A stretch of DNA of 64,000 bases from Tumebacillus sp. BK434 (GTDB taxonomy: Bacteria > Bacillota > Bacilli > Tumebacillales > Tumebacillaceae). Location: contig NZ_SLXS01000002.1 in the NCBI RefSeq assembly GCF_004340785.1, positions 372,001 through 436,000 of the forward strand, read 5' to 3'. Position numbers and translations under genes: made by a program. Positions 1 to 8,626 of the stretch are shown here, one piece after another; position 1 is the stretch's first letter, and the number at the start of each line of letters is the position of its first letter. Below the pieces are notes generated by a model that made no database searches, was not told where the DNA came from, and saw nothing but the letters and a program-made list of their open reading frames with translations.

Positions 1-51
1 GAAGGCGCATATGCCGCCCATATCAATCTGTTGGCAAGAAAGTACGTCTAA
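1..51 (+). CDS. 3' end of an upstream gene, unidentified
   Basis: Frame 1 is open from the window edge to TAA at 49-51 and reads EGAYAAHINLLARKYV. It lies 36 bp before the first TerD gene on the same strand, so it is probably the preceding gene of the Ter operon. Sixteen residues are too few to name a family. Confidence 0.6.
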   Translation, partial: EGAYAAHINLLARKYV

Positions 52-87
52 CCGCACTCAACTCGATAAGAAATGGGGAACTAGACA

Positions 88-669
88 ATGGCAATTTCTC
101 TTGCAAAAGGTCAAAAAGTCGACTTGACGAAATCGAATCCCGGTCTGACCAAGGTCGTCGTTGGCCTCGGATGGGATACGAACAAATATGACGGCGGCAA
201 TGATTTTGACCTCGATGCTTCCGTTTTCTGTGTGAATGCAGCAGGTAAAGTGAATTCTGAGAAAGACTTCATTTTCTACAACAATGCGAAAAATGAAAAC
301 GGGTCTGTGGTACATACGGGCGACAACCGCACCGGCGAAGGTGACGGCGATGACGAGCAAGTTGTTATTGAGCTGAGCTCCGTACCGGCAAACGTGGAAA
401 AGCTTGCGTTTTGCATCACCATTCACGAAGCGGCTGCTCGTGGTCAGAATTTTGGACAAGTGTCGAACGCGTTTGCCCGCATCCTGAACGCAGAGAGCAA
501 CGAAGAGCTGATTCGCTACGACCTGGGGGAAGATTTCTCGGTGGAGACGGCTGTCGTGGTCGGTGAATTGTACCGCCACAACGGGGAGTGGAAGTTTAAC
601 GCGATCGGCAGCGGTTATAAAGACGGACTGGCCGGCTTGTGCCGTGATTACGGTCTGGATATTGGATAA
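88..669 (+). CDS. TerD-family tellurium/stress resistance protein
   Basis: Protein of 193 residues, the usual TerD length, starting ATG after a GGGGA ribosome site. It opens with the family N-terminus ([13 protein letters not shown]). The two acidic calcium-binding segments are intact: [10 protein letters not shown] near residue 50 and [14 protein letters not shown] near residue 80. TerD proteins are cytosolic calcium-binding proteins linked to tellurite, phage and general stress resistance; the mechanism is not settled. It is the first of three TerD-type genes followed by TerC, the order seen in B. subtilis yceC-yceF. The family call is secure. Confidence 0.95.
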   Translation: MAISLAKGQKVDLTKSNPGLTKVVVGLGWDTNKYDGGNDFDLDASVFCVNAAGKVNSEKDFIFYNNAKNENGSVVHTGDNRTGEGDGDDEQVVIELSSVPANVEKLAFCITIHEAAARGQNFGQVSNAFARILNAESNEELIRYDLGEDFSVETAVVVGELYRHNGEWKFNAIGSGYKDGLAGLCRDYGLDIG

Positions 670-722
670 ATGGGCATCTTAAACGTCAGATTCGTTTGAA
701 TTACGGAGAGCGAGGGATATCC

Positions 723-1304
723 ATGACGATTAGCCTTGCCAAAGGGCAGAGAATTGATCTTACCAAGACCAATCCGGGCTTGAGAAAAGCGATCATCGGG
801 TTGGGCTGGGACACAAACAAGTACACCGGCGGCCATGATTTCGATTTGGACGCTTCCGCCTTTTTGCTGCATGAAGACGGCAAGGCGAAAGGCATTCAGG
901 ATTTCATCTTTTACAACAATCTGATCGGCGGGAACGGTTCGGTGGAACATACCGGTGATAACCGGACCGGAGAAGGCGACGGGGATGATGAGCAGATCAA
1001 AGTAGATCTGAGTCTCGTTCCGTCCAACATTCATCGCATTGGCATTACCGTCACCGTACATGATGCAAATGCACGCGGGCAGAATTTTGGTCAGGTCTCG
1101 AATGCGTTTGTGCGCATCGTGGACGAGGAAACGAACCAGGAAGTACTGCGTTACGATCTGGGGGAAGAGTTCTCGGTCGAGACGGCGGTTGTCATTTGCG
1201 AACTGTATCGTCACGGAGGCGAGTGGAAATTCCAGGCGATCGGCAGTGGATTCTCCGGAGGGCTGCAAGCACTCTGCAGAAACTACGGTTTGGACGCCGA
1301 ATGA
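723..1304 (+). CDS. TerD-family protein, second copy
   Basis: Protein of 193 residues, a close paralogue of the preceding TerD. It has the same N-terminus ([13 protein letters not shown]) and intact acidic loops ([10 protein letters not shown] and [14 protein letters not shown]). An in-frame TTG exists at 696, but ATG 723 gives the standard TerD N-terminus and is preceded by a purine-rich GAGCGAGGGA site, so 723 is chosen. The 53-bp gap to the previous gene shows no terminator. It probably arose by tandem duplication. Confidence 0.95.
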   Translation: MTISLAKGQRIDLTKTNPGLRKAIIGLGWDTNKYTGGHDFDLDASAFLLHEDGKAKGIQDFIFYNNLIGGNGSVEHTGDNRTGEGDGDDEQIKVDLSLVPSNIHRIGITVTVHDANARGQNFGQVSNAFVRIVDEETNQEVLRYDLGEEFSVETAVVICELYRHGGEWKFQAIGSGFSGGLQALCRNYGLDAE

Positions 1305-1369
1305 CGATCATCGCGGGGATGGCCGGTGTTTCGGCCACCCCTGCATTACGATTGGAAGGGTGATTGGCT

Positions 1370-2617
1370 ATGGCGATTACAGTCGTGAAAGGCCAGCGCG
1401 CCGATTTGACCAAGCTGGTACCAGGGTTGTCGCAGATCACCGTTGGGATCGGATGGCACGGCCCTGCAGAATTTGAATTTGATACGTCCGCATTTCTGTT
1501 AGGAAGCAATGGGAAAGTTTCGAAAGATGAAGACCTGATTTTTTACAACAATCCGTCTACCGCCTTTATCACTTACCAAGATCGGCAAATCCAAGGAGAT
1601 CAGCGACAGTTCAGCATGAACCTGAGCCTGATCCCGTCAACTATAGAAAAGATCGCATTTTCCCTGACCATTTACGAGGGGGAGAAGCGCGGTCAAAACT
1701 TTCACTCGGTGCGCAGCCTCTACATCCGCGTTGCAAACGAACGGACAGGGGAAGAGCTGTTGAGGTTCCATCTCGAGAATACATCCTTTACTTCGGAGAC
1801 GGCTGTCGTCATTGGCGAATTGTATCGGCATCAGGGTGACTGGAAGTTTAATGCGATCGGTTCCGGCTTCGCGGATGGACTGCAAGCGTTATGCAGCAAT
1901 TTTGGCATCGAAGTGCAAGAGCAGCCGAAACAAACCCTTCCGCCTGAACCGAAGCCTAAGCCAATACCGCCTGAACCCAAGCCAGTACCGCCTGAGCCCA
2001 AACCTGTTCCGACGATCAATCTAAACAAGATCGTGCTGGAGAAACGCGGCGACAAGATCAATCTGCAAAAGAAGTCCGGGCAACTGGGCGAGATTCTCGT
2101 CAATCTCAATTGGAACCAAAAACAGAGCAGCGGTGGATTCTTCCGCAGAAGCTCGGGGATCGACTTGGATCTGGCCTGTTTATACGAATTGAAAGACGGA
2201 AGTAAAGGTCTGATTCAGGCACTGGGCAACAGCTTTGGCTCGCTCAACCGATTGCCCTTTATCTCCTTAGACGGAGATGATCGCACGGGGGCGGTCAAAT
2301 CAGGAGAAAATCTGCGGATTAACGGCAACAAGATCAAGGAGTTTAAACGGTTGCTCGTCTTTACGTTTATCTACGAAGGCGTTACCAGTTGGTCAGAAGC
2401 GGACGGCGTGGTGACGATCAAGCAAGAGGGCGGCCCGGATATTATCGTGAATCTGGATGAACACAACAACAGAAAAGCGATGTGTGCAATCGCGATGATT
2501 CAAAACGTCAACGATGAGACGCTGAGCATCGAACGTCTCGTGCAGTATTATGCGGGGCACGTTGAGCTTGATCGTGCTTATGGCTGGGGCATGCGCTGGA
2601 AGGCGGGCAGCAAGTAA
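1370..2617 (+). CDS. TerD-TerA fusion protein with proline-rich linker
   Basis: Protein of 415 residues. An N-terminal TerD domain (about 1-185) and a C-terminal TerA/TerD-like domain (about 215-415) are joined by a linker of three PPEPKP-type repeats. ATG 1370 is chosen over TTG 1364 because GGAAGGG lies 9 bp upstream of the ATG. The N-terminal domain is atypical: the canonical [13 protein letters not shown] loop is replaced by a short RQIQGDQRQ stretch and the first acidic loop is reduced to FEFDTS, so calcium binding there is probably weak or lost. The C-terminal domain keeps an acidic loop (GIDLDLA and LDGDDRTG). Expected to be cytosolic and to act with the neighbouring TerD and TerC proteins. 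Confidence 0.85.
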   Translation: MAITVVKGQRADLTKLVPGLSQITVGIGWHGPAEFEFDTSAFLLGSNGKVSKDEDLIFYNNPSTAFITYQDRQIQGDQRQFSMNLSLIPSTIEKIAFSLTIYEGEKRGQNFHSVRSLYIRVANERTGEELLRFHLENTSFTSETAVVIGELYRHQGDWKFNAIGSGFADGLQALCSNFGIEVQEQPKQTLPPEPKPKPIPPEPKPVPPEPKPVPTINLNKIVLEKRGDKINLQKKSGQLGEILVNLNWNQKQSSGGFFRRSSGIDLDLACLYELKDGSKGLIQALGNSFGSLNRLPFISLDGDDRTGAVKSGENLRINGNKIKEFKRLLVFTFIYEGVTSWSEADGVVTIKQEGGPDIIVNLDEHNNRKAMCAIAMIQNVNDETLSIERLVQYYAGHVELDRAYGWGMRWKAGSK

Positions 2618-2642
2618 AGAAAAGTATTGGAGGAGTTAGGCA

Positions 2643-3374
2643 ATGGATTGGCTTTATAACTTTATACAAAGCGCTGTTGAGAATTACGGGCAGTTCTTTT
2701 CGTGGGATGCGATCACCAGCACGCTTTCCGATCCTGTCAGCTGGGGGATCATCGCGAGTTTGATCCTGCTCGAAGGTTTGCTCTCCGCAGACAACGCGCT
2801 CGTTCTGGCCGTAATGGTCAAACACCTGCCGGAAAAGCAACGGAAAAAAGCGTTGTTTTACGGGATTTTGGGCGCGTATGTCTTTCGTTTCCTCGCCATC
2901 GGACTTGGCACCTATCTCGTGTCGTTTACTGCCGTCAAAGTCGCGGGGGCATTGTATCTCTTCTATATCGCTTATAAAGGACTCTTTAAAGGCGGAGACG
3001 AGGGCGAAGCGGAAAACAAACCGATGTCGTTCTGGAAAACGGTGTTGATGGTTGAATTGATGGATATCGCTTTTAGTATCGACAGCGTTGTCGCAGCGTT
3101 TGGCCTGAGCAACCAGGTGTGGGTGCTGTTCCTGGGCGGACTGCTCGGCGTCCTGATGATGCGCGGTGTTGCACAAGTGTTCCTGAAGCTCATCGAGAAA
3201 TTCCCGGAGCTGGAGATGGCCGCGTTTATTCTGATCGCGATTATTGCGGCGAAGATGATGCTCGGAGTATTCGGCATCCATGTTCCGCATCTTGCTTTCT
3301 TCGGCGTTTTGATCGGCGTTTTTGCAGGGACGATTTACTACAGCTCGATGAAGAAGAAAAAGACTGCACAATAA
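2643..3374 (+). CDS. TerC-family integral membrane protein
   Basis: Protein of 243 residues with about seven hydrophobic segments and the TerC signature acidic motifs inside the membrane: EGLLSADNALVLA near residue 43 and ELMDIAFSIDSVVAAF near residue 140. TerC proteins are implicated in metal-ion handling, often manganese metalation of exported proteins, and in Ter complexes assembled with TerD at the membrane. It starts 25 bp after the TerD-TerA gene with GGAGGAG upstream. Equivalent in context to B. subtilis yceF. A basic KKKK cluster near the C-terminus suggests that end is cytosolic. Confidence 0.92.
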   Translation: MDWLYNFIQSAVENYGQFFSWDAITSTLSDPVSWGIIASLILLEGLLSADNALVLAVMVKHLPEKQRKKALFYGILGAYVFRFLAIGLGTYLVSFTAVKVAGALYLFYIAYKGLFKGGDEGEAENKPMSFWKTVLMVELMDIAFSIDSVVAAFGLSNQVWVLFLGGLLGVLMMRGVAQVFLKLIEKFPELEMAAFILIAIIAAKMMLGVFGIHVPHLAFFGVLIGVFAGTIYYSSMKKKKTAQ

Positions 3375-3381
3375 CAGATCC

Positions 3382-3413
3382 AATCCCTCTAGAACGGAGG
3401 GATTCTTTTTTTC
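3382..3413 (+). terminator. Intrinsic terminator after terC
   Basis: An 8-bp perfect stem (AATCCCTC/GAGGGATT) with a 7-nt loop, followed by CTTTTTTTC. The next gene begins only 40 bp downstream on the same strand, so this hairpin may act as a partial stop separating the Ter structural genes from the biosynthetic genes. Confidence 0.8.
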
Positions 3414-3453
3414 AATCGAGTGATACTTTCTGCCCCCGAGGGGAGGGTTAGCC

Positions 3454-4641
3454 TTGCGATATTTCAGCTATTTGTCTACTCAGGAAGAGATGGCGAAGTT
3501 CCATCAAGCGCCCGTCTACTTTAACAATACTTCAAGCCGGGACATTCTGTCCTATGCCGCAGGAGCAGCTCTGTACACGCCTGCGACAAGGCTCACAGTT
3601 GCGGAAGACATCCTGAATCAAAAACATGAAGGTCTCGTCTCGATCGTGTTGGATCTGGAAGATGCGATTGGGGATCATCAGGTGGAGATGGCGGAGGAAG
3701 TGTTGCTTCAGCAGCTGTTCAAATTGGATTCCTATCTGGAAATTGGAACGCTGGATCAGGAGAGTCTCCCTTTGATCTTTATCCGAGTGCGACATCCAGA
3801 GCAACTCGAAACGCTGATCGAAAGGCTGGCGGAGCGGATCGTATTGATCACCGGATTCTTCTTTCCCAAATTCTCGTTGGAGAACGGAGAGCGGTATTTC
3901 CGGATTCTTGAAACCTATCAACAGCACAAGGCGCCGGAAGCTCCCGTCTTGTATGGATCACCCATTTTGGAAAGCAGCGAAATCATGTATTTGGAGCAGC
4001 GCCTCCCCACTCTGCTTGGCATCAAAGCGATTCTGGACCGCAACAAAGAGCGTGTCTTAAACGTGCGGATCGGTGCTACCGACTTCTCCAGCTTGTTCGG
4101 AGTGCGGCGAAGTGTTCACCATACGATATATGACATCACGACAATTCGCAATTGCATCTCCGACATTGTGAACATTCTGGGGCGAGCGGAAGACGGGTAC
4201 GTGATTTCCGGTCCGGTATGGGAGTATTTTTCCCGGCAAAACAGCGGCGCAGGCGTGCGAGACGAACGGATTGAGCGCATTGCGGGCCACTATGGCTTGC
4301 AGCCGGTCACGCAGTCCGACTATGGTCTGATTCGCGAGGTGCTGCTCGATAAGGAAAACGGGTTGATCGGCAAGACGATCATCCATCCCAGCCAACTCAA
4401 AATTGTGCAATCGCTGTATGCGGTTACCTGTGAAGAGTACCAGGACGCGGTCAACATTCTGGAGAACTGCGACGGCAACAGAGGTGTGATTCGCAGCGAT
4501 CACGCCAATAAAATGAACGAGATTAAGCCGCATCTGAATTGGGCGAAAAGAATCCTGGCACAAGCTGCTGTCTACGGGGTGTTACATGACCAAGAAAACG
4601 TTCAACCAAGAGTCGTCTATTCCGGACAAGCATACGTATGA
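3454..4641 (+). CDS. HpcH/HpaI aldolase / citrate-lyase-beta-like protein of Ter operon
   Basis: Protein of 395 residues starting TTG, with GGGGAGGG a few bases upstream. It matches the C-C bond lyase family found in Ter biosynthetic modules: ALYTPATR near residue 37, VSIVLDLEDAIGDHQ near 62 (acidic metal ligands) and HPSQLKIVQ near the end. The family cleaves or forms C-C bonds in small acyl compounds; the substrate here is unknown. The next gene overlaps its 3' end by 56 bp, indicating translational coupling. Published comparative genomics of Ter systems predicts that this set makes a nucleoside-like metabolite, which is inference rather than demonstrated chemistry. Confidence 0.88.
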   Translation: MRYFSYLSTQEEMAKFHQAPVYFNNTSSRDILSYAAGAALYTPATRLTVAEDILNQKHEGLVSIVLDLEDAIGDHQVEMAEEVLLQQLFKLDSYLEIGTLDQESLPLIFIRVRHPEQLETLIERLAERIVLITGFFFPKFSLENGERYFRILETYQQHKAPEAPVLYGSPILESSEIMYLEQRLPTLLGIKAILDRNKERVLNVRIGATDFSSLFGVRRSVHHTIYDITTIRNCISDIVNILGRAEDGYVISGPVWEYFSRQNSGAGVRDERIERIAGHYGLQPVTQSDYGLIREVLLDKENGLIGKTIIHPSQLKIVQSLYAVTCEEYQDAVNILENCDGNRGVIRSDHANKMNEIKPHLNWAKRILAQAAVYGVLHDQENVQPRVVYSGQAYV

Positions 4642-5962
4642 GATCACAGGGGATCTGCAAGTTCAGATCCGCGTGACGAACAATCCGTTTGAGATTCCGC
4701 CGGAGTCGCTGTTTTCGATGGCTGCCCGGATCAATAAAAAACGCTCGTTTCTGTTTGTCAGCAAGATACTGGGTAAGCATTTGCCCGTTCAGCCGGAAGT
4801 GAGCCTGTTAGGCGGCTATGTGTTAGCGTTGCTGCTGCAACAGGAATTGCAGGGTCCTTCGTTCCGTCCGGCGGATGCTCTGGAAGGACTGCGTGACCCA
4901 GACCAGGCGAAAGCTGCATGGTTGCGCTTGCAAGAGCACACGTTGACCCCGCCGCGACCGCTCGCGTTTATCGGATTTGCCGAAACTGCGACCGCATTGG
5001 GGCACAGCATGTATGCAGCTTTTTCATCAGACTGCCGCTATGTGCACACCACCCGGGAATGGATTCCGGAAATCGAGTCCTCTGTCAATTTTGAAGAAGA
5101 GCATTCCCATGCCACCTCACATCGCTGTTACACAGCAGCACCCGCGAAAAACAAGGAAGCGATCGTCCTGGTCGATGATGAACTGACGACAGGAAACACG
5201 GTGCTGAACATCATTCGGGAACTGAATCGCAAGCATCCGGGTCACGACTTCTATGTGGCATCGCTTCTGGACTGGAGAACGCCGGAGCATCGTGACCGCT
5301 TTGCTGAACTGGAGCGGGAACTGGGGATCTCGATCAAAGTGCTAGCTGTGCTGACCGGTGAAATGAGCGCAGTGGGAAACCCGGATTTGGCGAACTTCGC
5401 AACAGGTGCAACCGATCAATCGGAACCGCACTCAGCTGTCGATCTGCAAGTCATTCGCCTCCAAGATCTGTTTGAGCAGGTGGACGTGTCTTCGCTTGAC
5501 TTGGCCGGGCACCGGAACCCTGCGCCCTACCTCTTGGCCACCGGGCGCTTTGGCATCGCATCAGCAGAGAATCGGCAGACGAATACTCAGGTTCGCCAGG
5601 CGGCAGCAAGATTAAGGGAGATGCGCTCCGGTACGAAGACGCTCTGTCTCGGAACGGGCGAATTTATGTACCTTCCGATGCGCATCGCAGCGGAGATGGG
5701 GGAGGGCGTCTGGTATCAGTCGACGACAAGAAGCCCGATCCACCCGCATGTCGATCCGTCCTATGCGATTTGGGAGGCGTTTTCCTATCCGAGTCCGGAT
5801 GATCCGAACGTTCCGCATTTTCTCTATAATGTGACGCGGTACGGCTATGACGATCTCTTTGTCTTTCTGGAGCGGCCGGTGGAGCAGGAACGACTGAAGC
5901 CGTTTGTCGATCAGCTCTGCAGGTTGGGGATCAAGTGCGTTCGCGTGGTTATTTTGTCCTGA
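4586..5962 (+). CDS. Phosphoribosyltransferase with C-terminal TRSP domain
   Basis: Protein of 458 residues. The N-terminal half is a PRTase-fold domain (PRTase_2 type); the PRPP-binding loop is visible as IVLVDDELTTGNT near residue 193. The C-terminal half carries the TRSP domain (for example CLGTGEFMYLPMRIAAEMG near 360). PRTases with TRSP are diagnostic of Ter-associated biosynthetic operons and are thought to build a ribosylated small molecule. The ATG at 4586 lies inside the end of the previous gene; no other early start would keep the conserved N-terminus. Confidence 0.88.
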   Translation: MTKKTFNQESSIPDKHTYEITGDLQVQIRVTNNPFEIPPESLFSMAARINKKRSFLFVSKILGKHLPVQPEVSLLGGYVLALLLQQELQGPSFRPADALEGLRDPDQAKAAWLRLQEHTLTPPRPLAFIGFAETATALGHSMYAAFSSDCRYVHTTREWIPEIESSVNFEEEHSHATSHRCYTAAPAKNKEAIVLVDDELTTGNTVLNIIRELNRKHPGHDFYVASLLDWRTPEHRDRFAELERELGISIKVLAVLTGEMSAVGNPDLANFATGATDQSEPHSAVDLQVIRLQDLFEQVDVSSLDLAGHRNPAPYLLATGRFGIASAENRQTNTQVRQAAARLREMRSGTKTLCLGTGEFMYLPMRIAAEMGEGVWYQSTTRSPIHPHVDPSYAIWEAFSYPSPDDPNVPHFLYNVTRYGYDDLFVFLERPVEQERLKPFVDQLCRLGIKCVRVVILS

Positions 5963-5984
5963 CAGCAGGAGAAGGAGCCGTTGT

Positions 5985-7100
5985 ATGAAGAGATCCGCCC
6001 CTCAACCGATGGGAAGTTATGCACCTGATGATGTCACTTTTTTGTTGAAAAACCTGCAAAACGTCGCCTTGGAAACGTCCACAGAAGACCGGGAGGAAGC
6101 CATACAAGGTGGCGTTCATTATTCGGAGATGCTTCCGGTAGAGTATCGGCCAACTCCTGAGTACCTTGATCTGTTTCATGAGACGCTCCGGCAAACGGCC
6201 GAAAAGGTCGCGCTGGCGGCAGGAACGGCAGCGGAGCTGATCGTCCGCAAACGCGGCACGAAGGTCGTTCTTGCTTCGCTGGCGAGAGCTGGCACGCCGG
6301 CGGGGATTCTGATCAAACGCTACTTGCAGCAGGTCTACGGGATCTCGCTCCCTCATTACAGCATCTCGATCATTCGGGGAAGAGGGATCGATGAAAACGC
6401 GATCTTGTATATCTTGCAAACGCATTCCGATTGTGAGATTCAATTTGTCGATGGCTGGACGGGGAAAGGCGCGATCGCTCAGGTGTTGGCGGAGTCATGC
6501 GCAGATTTTGCGAAGCGGCATCACATCGAGTTAAACAGCGATCTTGCCGTGTTGGCAGACCCGGGAGCATGCACAGAAACGTTTGGGACAAGGGAGGATT
6601 TCCTGATCCCAAGCGCCTGCTTGAATTCGACAGTATCGGGGCTGATCAGTCGTACCGTCCTGAGGGAGGACCTGATTGGGCCAGATGATTTTCATGGAGC
6701 GAAATATTATGAAGAGTGGGCAGGTGAAGACGTATCGCGGCTTTTTGTGGATACGGTAAGCCGACATTTCCCGGCCATCGCAGAAGCGGCCAGACGGCAA
6801 GCGGATCAGCACCAAAGCGTGCAGGTAGAAGCTAGTTGGCGGGGGCTGCATGAAATCAGGCGCTTGCAGGCGCAATTCGGCATTGATGACATCAATTTGG
6901 TGAAACCGGGAGTTGGCGAGACGACACGGGTGCTGCTGCGGAGAGTTCCCTGGAAAATCCTCGTCGATTCCCTGGACAATCCCAACCTGAAACATATCTT
7001 GCTGCTTGCTGCCGACCGGCAAGTCCCGGTGGAAGTATCGCCCGAGCTCAGCTATTCATGCTGCGGGCTCATCCGGTCGCGAAAGGGTGATGCAGAGTGA
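5985..7100 (+). CDS. StiP-like protein with C-terminal PELOTA RNA-binding-like domain
   Basis: Protein of 371 residues. ATG 5985 is chosen because AAGGAG lies 9 bp upstream; the frame is open further upstream, but into the preceding gene. The N-terminus has the StiP-type GSYAPDDVTFLLK, and the centre has FVDGWTGKGAI, which resembles a nucleotide/PRPP-binding loop. The C-terminal 60 residues (from about LLRRVPWKILVD) match the PELOTA_1 domain. The family is catalogued as cysteine protease StiP; the protease label comes from annotation history, and I cannot identify a catalytic triad. It overlaps the next gene by 4 bp. Confidence 0.82.
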   Translation: MKRSAPQPMGSYAPDDVTFLLKNLQNVALETSTEDREEAIQGGVHYSEMLPVEYRPTPEYLDLFHETLRQTAEKVALAAGTAAELIVRKRGTKVVLASLARAGTPAGILIKRYLQQVYGISLPHYSISIIRGRGIDENAILYILQTHSDCEIQFVDGWTGKGAIAQVLAESCADFAKRHHIELNSDLAVLADPGACTETFGTREDFLIPSACLNSTVSGLISRTVLREDLIGPDDFHGAKYYEEWAGEDVSRLFVDTVSRHFPAIAEAARRQADQHQSVQVEASWRGLHEIRRLQAQFGIDDINLVKPGVGETTRVLLRRVPWKILVDSLDNPNLKHILLLAADRQVPVEVSPELSYSCCGLIRSRKGDAE

Positions 7101-7882
7101 TCTTTGCCAGCGACCTTGATCAAACGCTCATCTATTCGCAGCGATCGCTCGGGGGCGCAAGTGACAGCTGTGAGCTCATCCCTGTGGAGCTGAGAGATGG
7201 AACGCCATTTTCTTATATGCCGAAGCAGGCGTTGGAACTGTTGCGGGAAGTAGCTGAACGCGCGGCGTTTGTCCCGGTCACGACGAGGACGGTGGAACAA
7301 TATCGCCGGATTCACTTGTTCCAGGAACAGATTCTGCCGAAATATGCGGTTACCAGCAACGGTGGCAATATTCTGTTCGACGGCGAGCCTGATCCGGAAT
7401 GGAACCGCCATCTGCACCGTCTCATTCGGGAGACGTGTCTGCCTGCTCGCGAGGCGTATGCGGTGTTCCAAGCGATCGCCTCGCCGCAGTGGGTGCTGGG
7501 CGAGCGATTCTGCGATGAGATGTATTATGCGATCATCATCCGTCGCGAATTGATGCCGACCGATGAGGTGATGCTAGTGGCGGAACGGCTGAAAGCCTCA
7601 GGCTGGGAGCTCTCCGTGCAGGGGCGCAAGCTGTATCTCGTACCGCACGCCGTCAGCAAAAGGGCAGCCTTGGCGCATCTTGAGGAGTTGTCCGGGAAAG
7701 AAGTTCGATTGGCTTCGGGGGACTCGCTGCTCGACCGCGGGATGTTGGATTTCGCCAGACATGCCATTATCCCGCGGCATGGCGAACTGTACCGCGAACA
7801 GGCGGAGTACCGAATGACACGTGATGCAGGAGTGTCTGCAGCCGTTGAGATCCTGCTCCTGGCGGCCGAACTGTGTTCCTAA
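7097..7882 (+). CDS. HAD-superfamily hydrolase of Ter operon
   Basis: Protein of 261 residues starting GTG at a 4-bp overlap with the preceding stop. HAD motif I is at the N-terminus (ASDLDQTLIYS, nucleophile Asp in DxDxT). Motif II is seen as VPVTTRT, and the motif III/IV region as LASGDSLLDRGML near 210. Such Cof-like HAD phosphatases close the biosynthetic set in Ter operons and probably dephosphorylate the product. It is the last gene of this transcript; a new promoter follows. Confidence 0.88.
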   Translation: MIFASDLDQTLIYSQRSLGGASDSCELIPVELRDGTPFSYMPKQALELLREVAERAAFVPVTTRTVEQYRRIHLFQEQILPKYAVTSNGGNILFDGEPDPEWNRHLHRLIRETCLPAREAYAVFQAIASPQWVLGERFCDEMYYAIIIRRELMPTDEVMLVAERLKASGWELSVQGRKLYLVPHAVSKRAALAHLEELSGKEVRLASGDSLLDRGMLDFARHAIIPRHGELYREQAEYRMTRDAGVSAAVEILLLAAELCS

Positions 7883-7893
7883 GTGTGTAGGGA

Positions 7894-7923
7894 CTGGCAA
7901 AAAACGACAAAATAAACTATAAT
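7894..7923 (+). promoter_or_regulatory. SigA-type promoter for the xpaC/telA-like pair
   Basis: TATAAT at 7918-7923 matches the -10 consensus exactly. CTGGCA at 7894-7899 is a 4/6 -35 match with an 18-bp spacer. It lies about 40 bp before the start of the XpaC-like gene. Confidence 0.55.
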
Positions 7924-7961
7924 TTTGATACTAGTTTCAACAAGCTGGAGGTGATCTGCAA

Positions 7962-8615
7962 ATGATGACGAAACGAGTGTTAGCCGGTGCAGCCGCCGGA
8001 TACCTGATTGCACTGGTTACGAGTCCGCTGTTGCCGGAACTGATCTCGCTGTTGATCCCCTTTGCGGGCATGTGGATGGGGGCGATGCGCGACAAAAAGA
8101 AGGCAAACATCCGGGATGTCGTGCCGGAGGTCAGAGCGGAGCCGACCACGCCTTCTGCGTCTGTCGAGCCGATGCCGGGCGAAAGACGTCAGGAAGCGGC
8201 CGTCCAGGCAGACTCTGAATTCGCGCCGGTGTTGGAGTACTTAGAGATCTTAGAAGATATGGTGATCTCAGAAGGGCAGAAAAACAGCCTGGACGATGAG
8301 ATTGTGGATAAATCGCTCGCGTTGTTTGCGCGACTGCAACGGGTCATCCCGCTGTTGCAAGAAATGAACAACGGATCGATCAATCATATGATTCGCAGAT
8401 TGGTGCTGAAAGATCTAAACAGTTTTATCACTCCCTTCTTACGGCTGAGCGGTGAAACGAAGACGAAAAATCGACGGATGCTCCTGAACGGATTGAAAGA
8501 CATTAATATGAAGATTACGTCGATCGTCGAAACGATTGAACATAAAGATCTGATCGAGTTGCAGACCAAGGCAGAATTGATCCATAACCGCTATCATGAA
8601 ACTGATCATATGTAA
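7962..8615 (+). CDS. XpaC-like membrane protein
   Basis: Protein of 217 residues with GGAGGTGAT 6 bp before the ATG. One or two membrane segments lie in the first 45 residues; the rest is charged, helical and cytosolic, with a short Pro/Glu-rich linker near 50-75. It sits directly before a TelA-family gene, as xpaC precedes yaaN in B. subtilis, and fits the family named for 5-bromo-4-chloroindolyl phosphate hydrolysis in length and layout. The enzymatic label is historical. The partnership with TelA comes from context. The call rests more on synteny than on motifs. Confidence 0.65.
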   Translation: MMTKRVLAGAAAGYLIALVTSPLLPELISLLIPFAGMWMGAMRDKKKANIRDVVPEVRAEPTTPSASVEPMPGERRQEAAVQADSEFAPVLEYLEILEDMVISEGQKNSLDDEIVDKSLALFARLQRVIPLLQEMNNGSINHMIRRLVLKDLNSFITPFLRLSGETKTKNRRMLLNGLKDINMKITSIVETIEHKDLIELQTKAELIHNRYHETDHM

Positions 8616-8626
8616 GGAGGAAGAGC

